Origin: Mycolicibacterium diernhoferi
Lineage (GTDB): Bacteria > Actinomycetota > Actinomycetes > Mycobacteriales > Mycobacteriaceae
Assembly: GCF_019456655.1 (NCBI RefSeq)
Contig: NZ_CP080332.1
Span: 2,356,001-2,420,000 of the forward strand
Length of the DNA stretch: 64,000 bases
Reading direction: 5' to 3'
Shown: piece after piece, positions 44,732 to 54,119 of the stretch
Layout: every line of letters starts with the position of its first letter
Position numbering within the stretch: position 1 is the first letter of the stretch
Program-made: the position numbers and the translations under genes
The notes under the pieces: model-generated
Told to the model about the DNA's origin: nothing
Databases searched by the model: none
What the model saw: only the letters and a program-made list of their open reading frames with translations

Positions 44732-46287
44732 CCCAGACCGTCACCACCATCCCGGACGCCATCGTCGAGGGCGCGCGGCAGTACCCGGACAAACTGGTCA
44801 AGGTGCACAGCGCGATTCGCCCGGACACCACGACCCGCGCCGATCTCTACGCCGAGAGCCGGCGGCTGGCCGCCGGATTGATCGGACTCGGGGTGCGCCC
44901 CGGCGACGTGGTGGCGCTGCAACTGCCGAACTGGCGGGAATGCCTGGCCGCGCACGCGGGCATCTGGCTCGCCGGGGCGGTGGTGCTGCCGATCGTGCCC
45001 AGCTACGGGCCGGCCGAGGTCGCCTTCATCGCCCGCCAATCCGGTGCGCGGGCACTGATCCTGGCCCGCGAGATCCGCAACCGGGACGCCGCGGGCACAC
45101 TGAGGGCGGTGGCCGAGCTGCCCGGCCTGGAGCACCGCATCCTGGTGGGCGACCCGCTGCCGGGAACCACGCCCTACACCGACCTGGCCGCCACCCCCGC
45201 CGGCGACGTCGCGCCGGCGGCGACGGACACGGGCCGGCGCGCGCTGCTGGTGTACACCTCGGGCACCACCGCCGAACCCAAGGGCGTGCAGCACAGCCAC
45301 GCCGGCATGCTCGGCGAGATCCGCGCCATGGACGAGATGCGGGGCAGCAGCGGCGATATGACCACCCTGTCGGTGTTCCCGTCCGGCCACATCGCCGGCA
45401 CCCTGGGCATCCTGCGGGTGTTCTGCGGCGGCAGCGCCACCATCGCGATGGACGCCTGGGATCCGGTGGCCGCGGCCCGGCTCATCGACGAGTACTCGGT
45501 CACCGCTTCCGGGGGCGCCCCGATCCACCTGAGCGGCATCCTCGACGTGGCCGAACGCGAGGGCCTGGATCTGTCCAGCATGACCGAGTACGTCACCGGC
45601 GCGGCGGGCGTGGCCGGCAGCCTGATCCGACGCGCCGACGGATTCGGGGTGGGGGCGTTCCGCTGCTACGGCTCCTCCGAACACCCCACCATCAGCTCCG
45701 GCCTGCCGACCGATCCACTGGACAAGCGCGCCGACACCGACGGCCGGATCTGCCCGGGCACCGAGGTCCGGATCGTCGACGAGGACGGTCTTGACGTCGA
45801 AACCGGTTGCCCGGGCGAGATATTCACCCGCGGGCCGGAACTGTTCCGCGGCTATACCGACGCCGGGCACACCCGAGCCGGCATGGTCGACGGTTGGTTC
45901 CGCACCGGGGACATCGGCCGGCTCGACGCGCAGGGCTATCTGACCATCACCGATCGCAAGAAGGACATCATCGTGCGCGGCGGGGAGAACATCTCCTCCA
46001 AAGAGGTCGAGGACGTCCTGAGCAGCCACCCGGCCGTCGCCGAGGCCGCCGCGATCGGCGCACCCGATGAACGCTACGGCGAACGGGTGTGCGTGTTCGT
46101 CGTGGTCAACCCGGGCAGCCAGTTCGGGATCAGCGACGCGGCAGCGCATTTCGCGGCATGCGGACTGGCCCGACAGAAGACCCCGGAACACATCGTGGTG
46201 GTCGACGAACTACCCCGCACCGCCAGCGGCAAGGTGCAGAAGCACCTGCTGCGGGCACAGCTGAAAGCAACCCCGATCCCCAACTGA
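44725..46287 (+). CDS. AMP-dependent acyl-CoA ligase
   Basis: 520-residue ANL ligase. P-loop VYTSGTTAEPKG, hinge TDRKKDIIVRGGENIS, and catalytic Lys in LPRTASGKVQKHLLR. Among neighbours this is the likely CoA-activating step for the substrate handled by the thiolase and dehydrogenases. ATG 44725 by overlap with the thiolase-like gene. Distinct from the ligase at 32101, so two acids, or two stages of one pathway, may be activated. Confidence 0.92.
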   Translation: MLTQTVTTIPDAIVEGARQYPDKLVKVHSAIRPDTTTRADLYAESRRLAAGLIGLGVRPGDVVALQLPNWRECLAAHAGIWLAGAVVLPIVPSYGPAEVAFIARQSGARALILAREIRNRDAAGTLRAVAELPGLEHRILVGDPLPGTTPYTDLAATPAGDVAPAATDTGRRALLVYTSGTTAEPKGVQHSHAGMLGEIRAMDEMRGSSGDMTTLSVFPSGHIAGTLGILRVFCGGSATIAMDAWDPVAAARLIDEYSVTASGGAPIHLSGILDVAEREGLDLSSMTEYVTGAAGVAGSLIRRADGFGVGAFRCYGSSEHPTISSGLPTDPLDKRADTDGRICPGTEVRIVDEDGLDVETGCPGEIFTRGPELFRGYTDAGHTRAGMVDGWFRTGDIGRLDAQGYLTITDRKKDIIVRGGENISSKEVEDVLSSHPAVAEAAAIGAPDERYGERVCVFVVVNPGSQFGISDAAAHFAACGLARQKTPEHIVVVDELPRTASGKVQKHLLRAQLKATPIPN

Positions 46288-46299
46288 AAGGCGTAGAAC

Positions 46300-47154
46300 A
46301 TGGGCAGAGTTGAGAACAAGGTCGTCCTGGTCACCGGCGGCGCCCGCGGGCAGGGCCGCCGGCACGCCGTCCGGCTGGCCGAAGAGGGTGCCGATGTCAT
46401 CCTGTTCGACATCTGCGCCGACATTGAGCACAACGACTATTCGCTGGCCACCAGCCTCGACCTGGAGGAGGCCTGCCGGGAGGTCGAGAAGTCCGGTCAC
46501 CGGGTGGTATCGGCCGCGGTGGACGTCCGGGACCGGGCCGCGCTGGAAACCGCACTCGCGGCCGCCGTCGCCGAACTGGGCCGCCTCGACGTGGTGGTCG
46601 CCAACGCCGGCATCTGTCCGCTCGGCGGCAACCAGCCGATCGGCGCCTTCGCCAACGCCTTCGACGTCGACTTCGTCGGCGTGGTCAACACCGTGCACAC
46701 CGCGCTGCAGTACCTGTCGGCCGGCGCCTCGATCATCACGGTGGGATCCGTGGCCGGTCTGCTGGCCGAGAAGGCCGGGCCCGGAGCCAGTATGGGCCCC
46801 ACCGGCGCCGGCGGCGCCGGGTACAACCTGGCCAAGCAGTTCATCGACAAGTACACCCTGTCGCTGGCCGGACAGCTTGCGCCGCTGTCGATTCGGGCGA
46901 ACGTGGTGCATCCCACCAACGTCAACACCCCGATGCTGCACAACGAGGCCATGTACAAGATGTTCCGGCCCGATCTGGAGCACCCGGGGCTCGACGACGC
47001 GCTGCTGACCTTCCCGATGATGCAGGGCATGCCGATCCCGTTCGTGGAACCCGAGGACATCTCGCACGCGGTCACCTACCTGGCCTCCGACGAGTCCCGC
47101 TACGTCACCGGCGTGCAACTCAAGGTCGATGCCGGCGCGAGCCTGAAGTTTTGA
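46300..47154 (+). CDS. Mycofactocin-coupled SDR family oxidoreductase
   Basis: 284-residue NAD-dependent SDR of the mycofactocin-coupled family. N-terminus TGGARGQGRRHAVRLAEEGAD with DICADIEHNDY is the family hallmark. Catalytic residues S150 (TVGSVAG), Y175 and K179 (YNLAK) are all present. Mycofactocin-coupled SDRs keep a tightly bound NADH that is recycled by the peptide-derived cofactor mycofactocin. An alcohol oxidation in the pathway is inference. ATG 46300 after gaaagg. Confidence 0.92.
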   Translation: MGRVENKVVLVTGGARGQGRRHAVRLAEEGADVILFDICADIEHNDYSLATSLDLEEACREVEKSGHRVVSAAVDVRDRAALETALAAAVAELGRLDVVVANAGICPLGGNQPIGAFANAFDVDFVGVVNTVHTALQYLSAGASIITVGSVAGLLAEKAGPGASMGPTGAGGAGYNLAKQFIDKYTLSLAGQLAPLSIRANVVHPTNVNTPMLHNEAMYKMFRPDLEHPGLDDALLTFPMMQGMPIPFVEPEDISHAVTYLASDESRYVTGVQLKVDAGASLKF

Positions 47155-47161
47155 GCCGCCC

Positions 47162-48166
47162 GTGAAGTGGGGAATGCCCTGGCCGGGAGCCGAACTCGCG
47201 CAGCGCTGCGAGCAGGCCGGCGCGCAGGCGTTCTGCGCCGGTGAGTTCGCCGACGCCAGTGCCTATGTCACGGCGACCGAGATGGCGCAGGGCACCGAGC
47301 GGGCCGTCACCGGGCCCGGCATCGCCTACGCCTTCGCCCGGTCCCCCTTCATCCACGCGGCCGCGGTGCGGCACCTGAACAAGATCGCCCCGGGGCGGAT
47401 CTTCCTCGGGCTGGGGGCCGGTACCGGTCGGATGAACCGGGACTGGTTCGGGGTGGACTCCTCGCACCCGGCCCCGCGGATGGCCGAACTGGTCGGCTGC
47501 ATCCGGGCCTTCCTGCAGGCCGAGAACGATCAGAAGATCACCTTCGCCGGGGACTACTACTCGATCGACACGCACATCCGGGCGCCCGTGATGGGTCCGA
47601 TCGAGGTGCCGATCCTGTTGGGCGCATTCAACGTCCACATGTTGCGCACCGCCGGACGGGTGGCCGACGGGGTGCTCGGGCACGGCCTGTTCACCGACCG
47701 GTGGTGGTCCGAGGTGGTCGATCCGCAGTTGCGGGCCGGCGCCGATCGGGCCGGCCGCGACGCCGGCGGATTGCTCAGGTGGGGGTGGGTGATCACCGCG
47801 ATCGACGACGAAGACCCGGCGCGCGCCGTCGAGGATGCCCGCCGGCAGATCGCGTTCTACCTGACCGTGAAGACCTACGACTCCCTGGTGGCCCTGCACG
47901 GATGGCAGGACGAGGTCGCCGCCATCCGAGCCGAATTCGCCGGGGGAGACCCACGCAAGATCGGCAGCCACGTCACCGAGGACATGTTGTGGTCGATGGC
48001 CGTCTGCGGTGACACCGCCCAGGCCACCGAGATGCTGGCCGGTCGCAAGAACCTGCCCGATCTCGGATTCCTCGCCCCGCCCGGGTTTCTGGTGAGCCCG
48101 CGGCGCCGCAAGCACTACGGCAACAGCACGGTCGAGAGTTTCCATCAGATTGGAGTGTCACAGTGA
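47162..48166 (+). CDS. LLM-class flavin/F420-dependent oxidoreductase
   Basis: 334-residue luciferase-like TIM-barrel oxidoreductase. Segments typical of F420-using mycobacterial members: GRIFLGLGAGTGRMNRDWFGVD and PILLGAFNVHMLRTAGRVADG. Whether FMN or F420 is used cannot be settled from the sequence, though F420 is common in mycobacteria. GTG 47162 follows the SDR by seven bases. The stop overlaps the AveC-like gene (GTGA). Confidence 0.85.
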   Translation: MKWGMPWPGAELAQRCEQAGAQAFCAGEFADASAYVTATEMAQGTERAVTGPGIAYAFARSPFIHAAAVRHLNKIAPGRIFLGLGAGTGRMNRDWFGVDSSHPAPRMAELVGCIRAFLQAENDQKITFAGDYYSIDTHIRAPVMGPIEVPILLGAFNVHMLRTAGRVADGVLGHGLFTDRWWSEVVDPQLRAGADRAGRDAGGLLRWGWVITAIDDEDPARAVEDARRQIAFYLTVKTYDSLVALHGWQDEVAAIRAEFAGGDPRKIGSHVTEDMLWSMAVCGDTAQATEMLAGRKNLPDLGFLAPPGFLVSPRRRKHYGNSTVESFHQIGVSQ

Positions 48167-49188
48167 CCGCAGATCCGACCACCAGGCCGGAATCGGCGAA
48201 CTTCGACCGGCTCTGGACCGGGGCGAAGGACTCGCCACCGATCATCTGGTTGGCTCGACTGGGCGCGGTGTTCGTCGTCTTCCAGACCTACGTGTACCTG
48301 CGCTGGATCTTCTCCGACAGCTTCGCGCCCTCGCCCAACGGGCCCGACGAGATCCCGGGCGCCACGATGGCCTGGATTCGGTTCTGGGAGATCGGCTGCC
48401 TCGTGCTCGGGGTGGGACTGTTCTGGTTCATCATCGCCAAGATGCGCCGGGAACGGCAGTTCCCCACGCTCGGGGTGTTCGTCCTGGCCTGGCTGCTGGC
48501 GGCCTGGCAGGACGTCGGCGTCAATGCGGTGCGGCCGGTGTTCGGCTACAACGGCGGCTTCGTCAACATGGGCACCTGGGGCGAGTTCATACCCGGCTGG
48601 GTGGAGAAGGGCGCGGAGAACCCACAGCCGATCATCTACTTCCTGGCCAGCTACATCGTGCTGACCCCGCTGGCCATCATGGGCATCGACAAGCTCATCG
48701 AGACGGTCCGCAAGCGGTTCCCGCGGATCAACCGGGCGGGTGTGATCGTGTTCATGATCGCGCTGTTCACCTTCCTGTGCATCACGCTGGAGCAGTTCTT
48801 CCACCGCATCGGCGCCTGGCACTACCTGCGGGTCAACGGGGACTGGTCGATCTTTCCCGGCACCCTGCACCAATTCCCGCTGTATGAGGGCATCTTCTTC
48901 GGTGGGGTGGTGACCGTGCTGTCCATCGGCATCTACTGCTTCCGGGACAACGACGGCCTGATGATCACCGACCGGGGCATCGAGCAGTTGCGCCCCACCA
49001 AATGGGTGCCGGTGATCCGGATCCTGGCGCTGACGGCCGTGTTCAACCTGATCATGATGGTGTTCATGCTGGCCTTCAATTTCGTCAACATGCACGCCGA
49101 CGTCCAACCCGCCGAACCGGTGCCCAGCTACGTGCACCACGGCATGTGCGGCATCGATCCGAATCCGCCGTGCCCACCCCTGCCCTGA
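48163..49188 (+). CDS. Spirocyclase AveC-family membrane protein
   Basis: 341-residue protein with about seven hydrophobic spans (for example LARLGAVFVVFQTYVYLRWIF and ILALTAVFNLIMMVFMLAFNFV) and aromatic loops (GYNGGFVNMGTWGEFIPGW). It resembles the AveC family, whose founder acts in avermectin spiroketal formation. Homologues are frequent in mycobacteria with unknown role. Next to the mycofactocin SDR and LLM enzyme it may act on a membrane-embedded alcohol or ketone (inference). GTG start from the overlap. Confidence 0.75.
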   Translation: MTADPTTRPESANFDRLWTGAKDSPPIIWLARLGAVFVVFQTYVYLRWIFSDSFAPSPNGPDEIPGATMAWIRFWEIGCLVLGVGLFWFIIAKMRRERQFPTLGVFVLAWLLAAWQDVGVNAVRPVFGYNGGFVNMGTWGEFIPGWVEKGAENPQPIIYFLASYIVLTPLAIMGIDKLIETVRKRFPRINRAGVIVFMIALFTFLCITLEQFFHRIGAWHYLRVNGDWSIFPGTLHQFPLYEGIFFGGVVTVLSIGIYCFRDNDGLMITDRGIEQLRPTKWVPVIRILALTAVFNLIMMVFMLAFNFVNMHADVQPAEPVPSYVHHGMCGIDPNPPCPPLP

Positions 49189-49210
49189 GAAAAGCTGGTT
49201 GGATCACCGC

Positions 49211-50401
49211 ATGAGGATGCTGCGTTCGGTGATCTTGGCGTGCGCGGTGGCCCTCACCGGATGTGGCGGGCCGGCGGCCGGTGGGCAGTCGGCCCCGGTG
49301 ACGGACCCGACCACGACGCTGACCACCACGCCGCTGATGGTGTCCGCGGTGAACGCCCCGAGGCGGCTGTCCGGTAGCGACGGCAAGGTGCACCTCGATT
49401 ACGACCTGATATTCCAGAGCGTGTTCGACGCGCCGGTGACGATCACCTCCATCGAGGTACTCGATCCGGACGGGAATGCGCTGCTGGCCCTGCGCGGCGA
49501 TGGGGTCGCCGAGGCCACGATGCCGGTGTTCCCGGGGCCGAGCACCGCGGTGGTGCCGCCGGGCGGGGCGCTGGGCACGGTACTCGACGTCGTGCTGCCC
49601 TCCGAGGAGGTACCGGCTCGACTCGGTCACCGGATCCGGTACACCACCGGGGATTCCCCGGCCCGCTCGGCGATGGGCGGTTCGGAGATCCTGGGGCCGG
49701 AACTCGACGTCGACCCCACCGCGCCGGCGGTGATCAAACCACCGGTGCGCGGCGCGGACTGGGTGAACGGCAACGCCTGCTGCGCCCCCGAGGCGCCGCA
49801 TCGGCACACCCGGTTCGCGGTGGGCGGCACCACCGTGAAGAACGTCGAAGAGTTCGCGGTGGATCTGATGCGGATGCCCGGCGGTCGTGCACTCGACGGT
49901 GCGGGCACCCGGGTCGAGGACTTCCGCACCTACGGCGCCGAAGTCCTCGCGGTGGCCGACGGCGAGGTCACCGCCGTCGTCGACGACATGCCCGACCAGC
50001 GTCCGGACGGGCCGCGAGTGGGTATCGAGACGCCGGCGGACTACGCCGGAAACCGGGTATCGCTGCAGATTTCGCCGGGGGTATGGGCGATCTACGGACA
50101 TCTGCAGCCGGGCAGTGTCACCGTCGAACCCGGCGACCAGGTTCGTGCGGGGCAGGTGATCGGCCGACTGGGCAACAGCGGCAACTCTTCTGCGCCGCAC
50201 CTGCACTTCCAGCTCTCCGACGGTCCGGACATCATGAACTCCAACAGCCTGCCGTTCTCGCTGGACTCCTACCGGCTCGTCGGGTCCATCGATCCCGCGC
50301 AGTTGAACGGCGATGTCCCGGTGATCACGATCAGCGGGCCCGGCGGCGAGCAGACGAACAGCTATCCGCTCGCCTACACGGTGTCGGATTTCGGGCAATA
50401 G
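49211..50401 (+). CDS. Lipoprotein with M23 peptidase-like domain
   Basis: 396-residue predicted lipoprotein (signal ending LTGC). A ~150-residue N-terminal part without a recognised domain is followed by an M23/LytM fold: TYGAEVLAVADGEVTAV, YGHLQPGSVTVEPGDQVRAGQVIGRLGNSGNSSAPHLHF. The HLH zinc triplet is present, but the other zinc ligands are not obvious, so activity is uncertain. ATG 49211 rather than TTG 49199; no clear binding site favours either. Role in peptidoglycan remodelling is the usual one for the family. Confidence 0.8.
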   Translation: MRMLRSVILACAVALTGCGGPAAGGQSAPVTDPTTTLTTTPLMVSAVNAPRRLSGSDGKVHLDYDLIFQSVFDAPVTITSIEVLDPDGNALLALRGDGVAEATMPVFPGPSTAVVPPGGALGTVLDVVLPSEEVPARLGHRIRYTTGDSPARSAMGGSEILGPELDVDPTAPAVIKPPVRGADWVNGNACCAPEAPHRHTRFAVGGTTVKNVEEFAVDLMRMPGGRALDGAGTRVEDFRTYGAEVLAVADGEVTAVVDDMPDQRPDGPRVGIETPADYAGNRVSLQISPGVWAIYGHLQPGSVTVEPGDQVRAGQVIGRLGNSGNSSAPHLHFQLSDGPDIMNSNSLPFSLDSYRLVGSIDPAQLNGDVPVITISGPGGEQTNSYPLAYTVSDFGQ

Positions 50402-50436
50402 CGGAAGGTTCACTTCCGCTGCGCCGGGCAGCGCGG

Positions 50437-51492
50437 TCACCGCAGCACCAGGCCGCCGCCGAGCACCGAGATATCGACCTTGGTGTGCACGTCGGGCGGG
50501 TCGATGCTGTGCTGGCGCACCGTGATCGGCGCGGTATCGCCACCGATGTCGATGGTGAGCAGCACGTCGTGGCCGAGGAACTCGGTGCCCAGCACGGTCC
50601 CGATGCCCGGTTCGGGTCCGCTCGCCGCGTCGGTGCTCTCGGTGGCGACCAGCTGCTCGGGGCGCAGCATCAGCGTGCCGGGTCCGTCCGCGGCGGGGGC
50701 GGTCAGCCCGATCCGGCCGAGAGCGGTCTCGGCGGTCCCGGATTGCACGGTGCACGCCAAGAACACGCAGTCGCCGAGGAATTCGGCGGTGAACCGGTCC
50801 GCGGGCCGGCGGTACACCTGATGCGGGGTGCCCACACAGGTGAACCGGCCGGCGCGCATGACGGCGACCTGATCGGCGACCGACAACGCCTCGCCCTGAT
50901 CATGGGTCACCAGCAGCGTCGTCACCCCGGCGTCGGTGAGCACCTTGGTCACCGCCTTGCGGGTGGCCGCCCGCAGCCCGGTGTCGAGCGCGGAGAAGGG
51001 CTCATCGAGCAACATCAGTGTGGGTTGGCGGGCCATCGCCCGGGCCAGCGCGACCCGCTGCTGCTGTCCACCGGACAGTTCGTGCGGGCGGCGGTCCGCG
51101 AAAGACGGTTCCAGGGAAACGGTTTCGAGCAGTTCGGCGACCCGGGACCGGACCGCGGCGCTGCGCGCCCGGCCGGGCAACCCATAGGCGATGTTGGCGC
51201 CGACACTCAGGTGCGGGAACAGCGCACCGTCCTGGGCGACATACCCGACGGAGCGGCGGTGCGGGGCCACACAGGTGTCGGCGGAGGCCACCCGGCGGCC
51301 GTCGATGTCGACGGTGCCGGAATCCGGGGCCTCGAAACCGGCGACCAGCCGCAGCAGGGTGGTCTTGCCGCATCCGGAGGCGCCGACCACGGCGGTGATG
51401 CTGCCGGGTGCCAGGGCCAGGTCCACCCCGTCGAGCACCGGGTGGTCGGTGAAGGTCTTGGTCAGCCCGCGGACCGTGAGGGTGTCGGTCAC
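50437..51492 (-). CDS. fbpC: Ferric-iron-type ABC transporter ATP-binding protein
   Basis: 351-residue ABC ATPase with a C-terminal TOBE-like region. Walker A GASGCGKTTL (37-46), Q-loop Gln87, signature LSGGQ (139-143), Walker B LMLLDEP (159-165). Resembles FbpC/AfuC. GTG start overlapping the permease stop (GTGA). With the permease and binding protein it forms a complete importer. Confidence 0.9.
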   Translation of the reverse strand: MTDTLTVRGLTKTFTDHPVLDGVDLALAPGSITAVVGASGCGKTTLLRLVAGFEAPDSGTVDIDGRRVASADTCVAPHRRSVGYVAQDGALFPHLSVGANIAYGLPGRARSAAVRSRVAELLETVSLEPSFADRRPHELSGGQQQRVALARAMARQPTLMLLDEPFSALDTGLRAATRKAVTKVLTDAGVTTLLVTHDQGEALSVADQVAVMRAGRFTCVGTPHQVYRRPADRFTAEFLGDCVFLACTVQSGTAETALGRIGLTAPAADGPGTLMLRPEQLVATESTDAASGPEPGIGTVLGTEFLGHDVLLTIDIGGDTAPITVRQHSIDPPDVHTKVDISVLGGGLVLR

Positions 51493-53054
51493 GACGCGCC
51501 CCCTCGGGTCACTTCGCGGAACAGCGCCAACGTCACCGGGATCGACAGCGCGACCAGCATCAGTGCGTACGGCGCCGCGGCGGCGTAATCCAGTTCGCTC
51601 GACAGCGACCAGAACCGCATCGCCAGCGTCCGGGTGCCGGTCGGAGCGAGCAGCAGGGTCGCGGTCAGTTCGGTGGCCACCGCGACGAACACCAGGGCCG
51701 CGCCGGCACCGGCGGCGGGGGCGGTCAACCGCAGAGTCACCCGCACGAAGCTACGCGCCGGGGACAGACCCAGTGACCGGGAGGCCTCTTCCAGACCGGG
51801 GGGCACCTGGGCCAGCCCCGCGCGCAGGCTGACCAGCGCGCGGGGCAGAAACATCAGCACGTAGGCGCACAGCACCAGGGCCGCGGTCTGATACAGCGGG
51901 GGGACGAACCGGATCGCGAAGGTGACCAGGGCCAGCGCGGTCACGATGCCGGGCATGGAACTGGTGACGAAGTTGACGCCCTCGACGGTGCGGGCGAAGG
52001 CACCGCTGTAGCGGACCGCCAACCAGGCGAACGGGAACGCGGCCACGGTGGTGAGGGCGGCGGCCCCCGCGGCCAGTACCGCGGTCTGCCCGATCGCCTC
52101 ACCGAGGTCGGCGAACTCCCAGACCTGCCCGCCGCCGATCCACAGCCAACGCAGCAGGGTCCACACCGGGACACCGAGGGCGAGCACGGTGAGCGCGGCG
52201 AGACCGGCCGCGGCCGGAAAGTTCGCGGCGCGCAGCCGAATCGGGGTGGCCGCCCGCGGCGCACCGGACCCGATCCGGGCGAACCGGGCGTTGCCGCGCA
52301 GCAGCGCCTCGCCCAGCAACAGCACCAGGCACAGCAGCACCAGCACTGCGGCCAGGGTGGCGCCCGCAGCCCCGTCGAAGGTGGCCTGGAACTGTTCGAA
52401 GATCGCGGTGGTGAAGGTGGAGAACCGCAGCATCGCGAACGCGCCGTACTCGGCGAGCAGATGCACGCCGATGAGCAGCCCGCCGCCCAGGACGGCCAGC
52501 CGCAGCTGCGGCAACACCACCCGGAAGAAGACGCCGGCGGTGCCCGAGCCGAGCGCGCGCGCCGATTCCTCGATGGCCGGGTCGAGCCGGCGCAAGGTGG
52601 CCGCGGCGGGCAGGAACACGAACGGGAAGTACGACAGTGTGGTGACCAGCACGCCGGCCCAGAAGCCGTGCAGGGTCGGCCACACGCTGACCCAGGCGTA
52701 ACTGTTGATGAAGGCGGGCACGGCCAGCGGGGCGACCAGCAACGGGCGCCACACCGTGGCACCGAGCACGTCGGTGCGTTCCACCAGCCAGGCGGCGCCG
52801 ACGCCGAGGGCCACGCACAACGGCACGGTCACCACCACCAGACCGACGGTGTTGAGCAGCAGTTCGCCGACCCGCGGACGTACCACCAGGTCGTAGATGC
52901 GGGCCGGTCCGGTACTGACGACGGCCCACGCCACGTAGCCGAGCGGCACGAAGGTCAGCGCGAGCAACAGGCCGATGCCCGTGCTGAGCAGCGGACCGGG
53001 CCGGGCGGGCGGTCGCGGTCCGGTGGTGGGTCGGTCGGTCTGGGTGGAGACCAC
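51489..53054 (-). CDS. fbpB: Ferric-iron ABC transporter permease (fused, FbpB-like)
   Basis: 521-residue membrane permease of the duplicated iron(III) type: two BinDingProtein-permease halves, each with an EAA-loop, seen as AIEESARALGSGTAGVFFRVV in the first half and GLEEASRSLGLSPARSFVRV in the second. GTG 53054 directly abuts the stop of the binding protein; another start two codons later is possible. Ends overlapping the ATPase gene. Confidence 0.9.
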   Translation of the reverse strand: MVSTQTDRPTTGPRPPARPGPLLSTGIGLLLALTFVPLGYVAWAVVSTGPARIYDLVVRPRVGELLLNTVGLVVVTVPLCVALGVGAAWLVERTDVLGATVWRPLLVAPLAVPAFINSYAWVSVWPTLHGFWAGVLVTTLSYFPFVFLPAAATLRRLDPAIEESARALGSGTAGVFFRVVLPQLRLAVLGGGLLIGVHLLAEYGAFAMLRFSTFTTAIFEQFQATFDGAAGATLAAVLVLLCLVLLLGEALLRGNARFARIGSGAPRAATPIRLRAANFPAAAGLAALTVLALGVPVWTLLRWLWIGGGQVWEFADLGEAIGQTAVLAAGAAALTTVAAFPFAWLAVRYSGAFARTVEGVNFVTSSMPGIVTALALVTFAIRFVPPLYQTAALVLCAYVLMFLPRALVSLRAGLAQVPPGLEEASRSLGLSPARSFVRVTLRLTAPAAGAGAALVFVAVATELTATLLLAPTGTRTLAMRFWSLSSELDYAAAAPYALMLVALSIPVTLALFREVTRGGAS

Positions 53055-54068
53055 CTAGAGCAGGCCGGCCTTGGTCATCAGGTCGGTGACCTTGCCGGCG
53101 TCGAGGGTGGATGGATCCACCTTCGGTGCCTGCAAGGTGTCCAGCGGGGGCAGGGCCGGGTTGGCGGGCACCCCACTGGCGACCGGGTATTCGAACGAGC
53201 TGCCCTTCTCGAGCACCTCCTGGCCGGTCTTGCCGGTGATGAACTTCAGGAACTGCTGTGCCTGATCCTTCTTCTTGCTGGACTCCAGCACGCCGCCACC
53301 GGAGATGCTGATGAAGGCACCCGGATCCTGGTTACGGAAGTAGTGCAGCGCGGTGTTGGCGCTGATCTCCTTGGTCTTCGCCTGATCGCGGAACCAGTAG
53401 TAGTGGTAGATGATCCCGCCGTCGATCTCGCCGTCGTTGACCGCGCGCAGCGTGGCGATGTTGTCCTGCAGCAGGGTGGCGTTGGTCTTCATGCCGGTCA
53501 GCCACGCCTCGGTGGCCTGTTCACCGGTCAGCTGCAGGATCGCCGCGACGATGGCCTGGAAATCGGCCTTCGCCGGGGGTGCGCCCCAGCGGCCCTTCCA
53601 TTCGGGCTTCTCCAGATCCATGATCGACCGCGGCAGTTCGCCGAGTTGCAGCTTGTCGGTGTTGTAGACGAACACCGTGGTCCGCGCGGCGACACCGGTC
53701 CACTTGTTGGTCGACGGGCGGTACTCGGCGGGCACCTGCCCGACGGTGGCGGCGTCCACGTCGGCGAACAGCCCGGCGTCCTCGACCGCCGCCATGGCCG
53801 GCGAGTTCTCGGTCAGGAACACATCGGCGGGCGATGAACCGCCCTCCGCGATGAGCTGGTTACCCAGTTCGGTGTCCCCGCCCTGCCGGTAGCTGACCTT
53901 GATACCCGTCTCCTGGGTGAAGGCGTCGATCCACTCCTTGGTCAGGGATTCATGCTGGGCGTTGTAGATCAGCAGTTCGTCGGATTCGCCGGACGAACAT
54001 GCCGTGGCCGAAGCGGTCACCGTGGCGACGGCCAGCACCGCGGCGAGACGGCTCCACCGGATTCTCAT
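53055..54068 (-). CDS. fbpA: Iron(III) substrate-binding lipoprotein (FbpA/Fut-like)
   Basis: 337-residue extracytoplasmic binding lipoprotein. Signal with C24 (ATACSSG). Iron-binding-type tyrosines appear in GIIYHYYWFRDQ; typical fold markers are LIYNAQHESLTKEW and ENSPAMAAVEDAGLF. ATG 54068. An IdeR/DtxR-like box lies 24 bases upstream, so the operon is probably repressed by iron. Siderophore-free ferric uptake or another cation are both possible. Confidence 0.9.
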   Translation of the reverse strand: MRIRWSRLAAVLAVATVTASATACSSGESDELLIYNAQHESLTKEWIDAFTQETGIKVSYRQGGDTELGNQLIAEGGSSPADVFLTENSPAMAAVEDAGLFADVDAATVGQVPAEYRPSTNKWTGVAARTTVFVYNTDKLQLGELPRSIMDLEKPEWKGRWGAPPAKADFQAIVAAILQLTGEQATEAWLTGMKTNATLLQDNIATLRAVNDGEIDGGIIYHYYWFRDQAKTKEISANTALHYFRNQDPGAFISISGGGVLESSKKKDQAQQFLKFITGKTGQEVLEKGSSFEYPVASGVPANPALPPLDTLQAPKVDPSTLDAGKVTDLMTKAGLL

Positions 54069-54091
54069 TCGGCAATCCTGTCACCCTCAAG

Positions 54092-54110
54092 GTAGGTAAG
54101 GGTTGCCTTT
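54092..54110 (-). promoter_or_regulatory. Candidate IdeR iron box
   Basis: On the minus strand AAAGGCAACCCTTACCTAC matches 9 of the 13 specified bases of the mycobacterial IdeR box TTAGGnnAGnCnnnCCTAA. It stands 24 bases before the iron-binding protein start. IdeR represses iron uptake genes when iron is replete. Confidence 0.55.
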
Positions 54111-54119
54111 GCAGGATAT

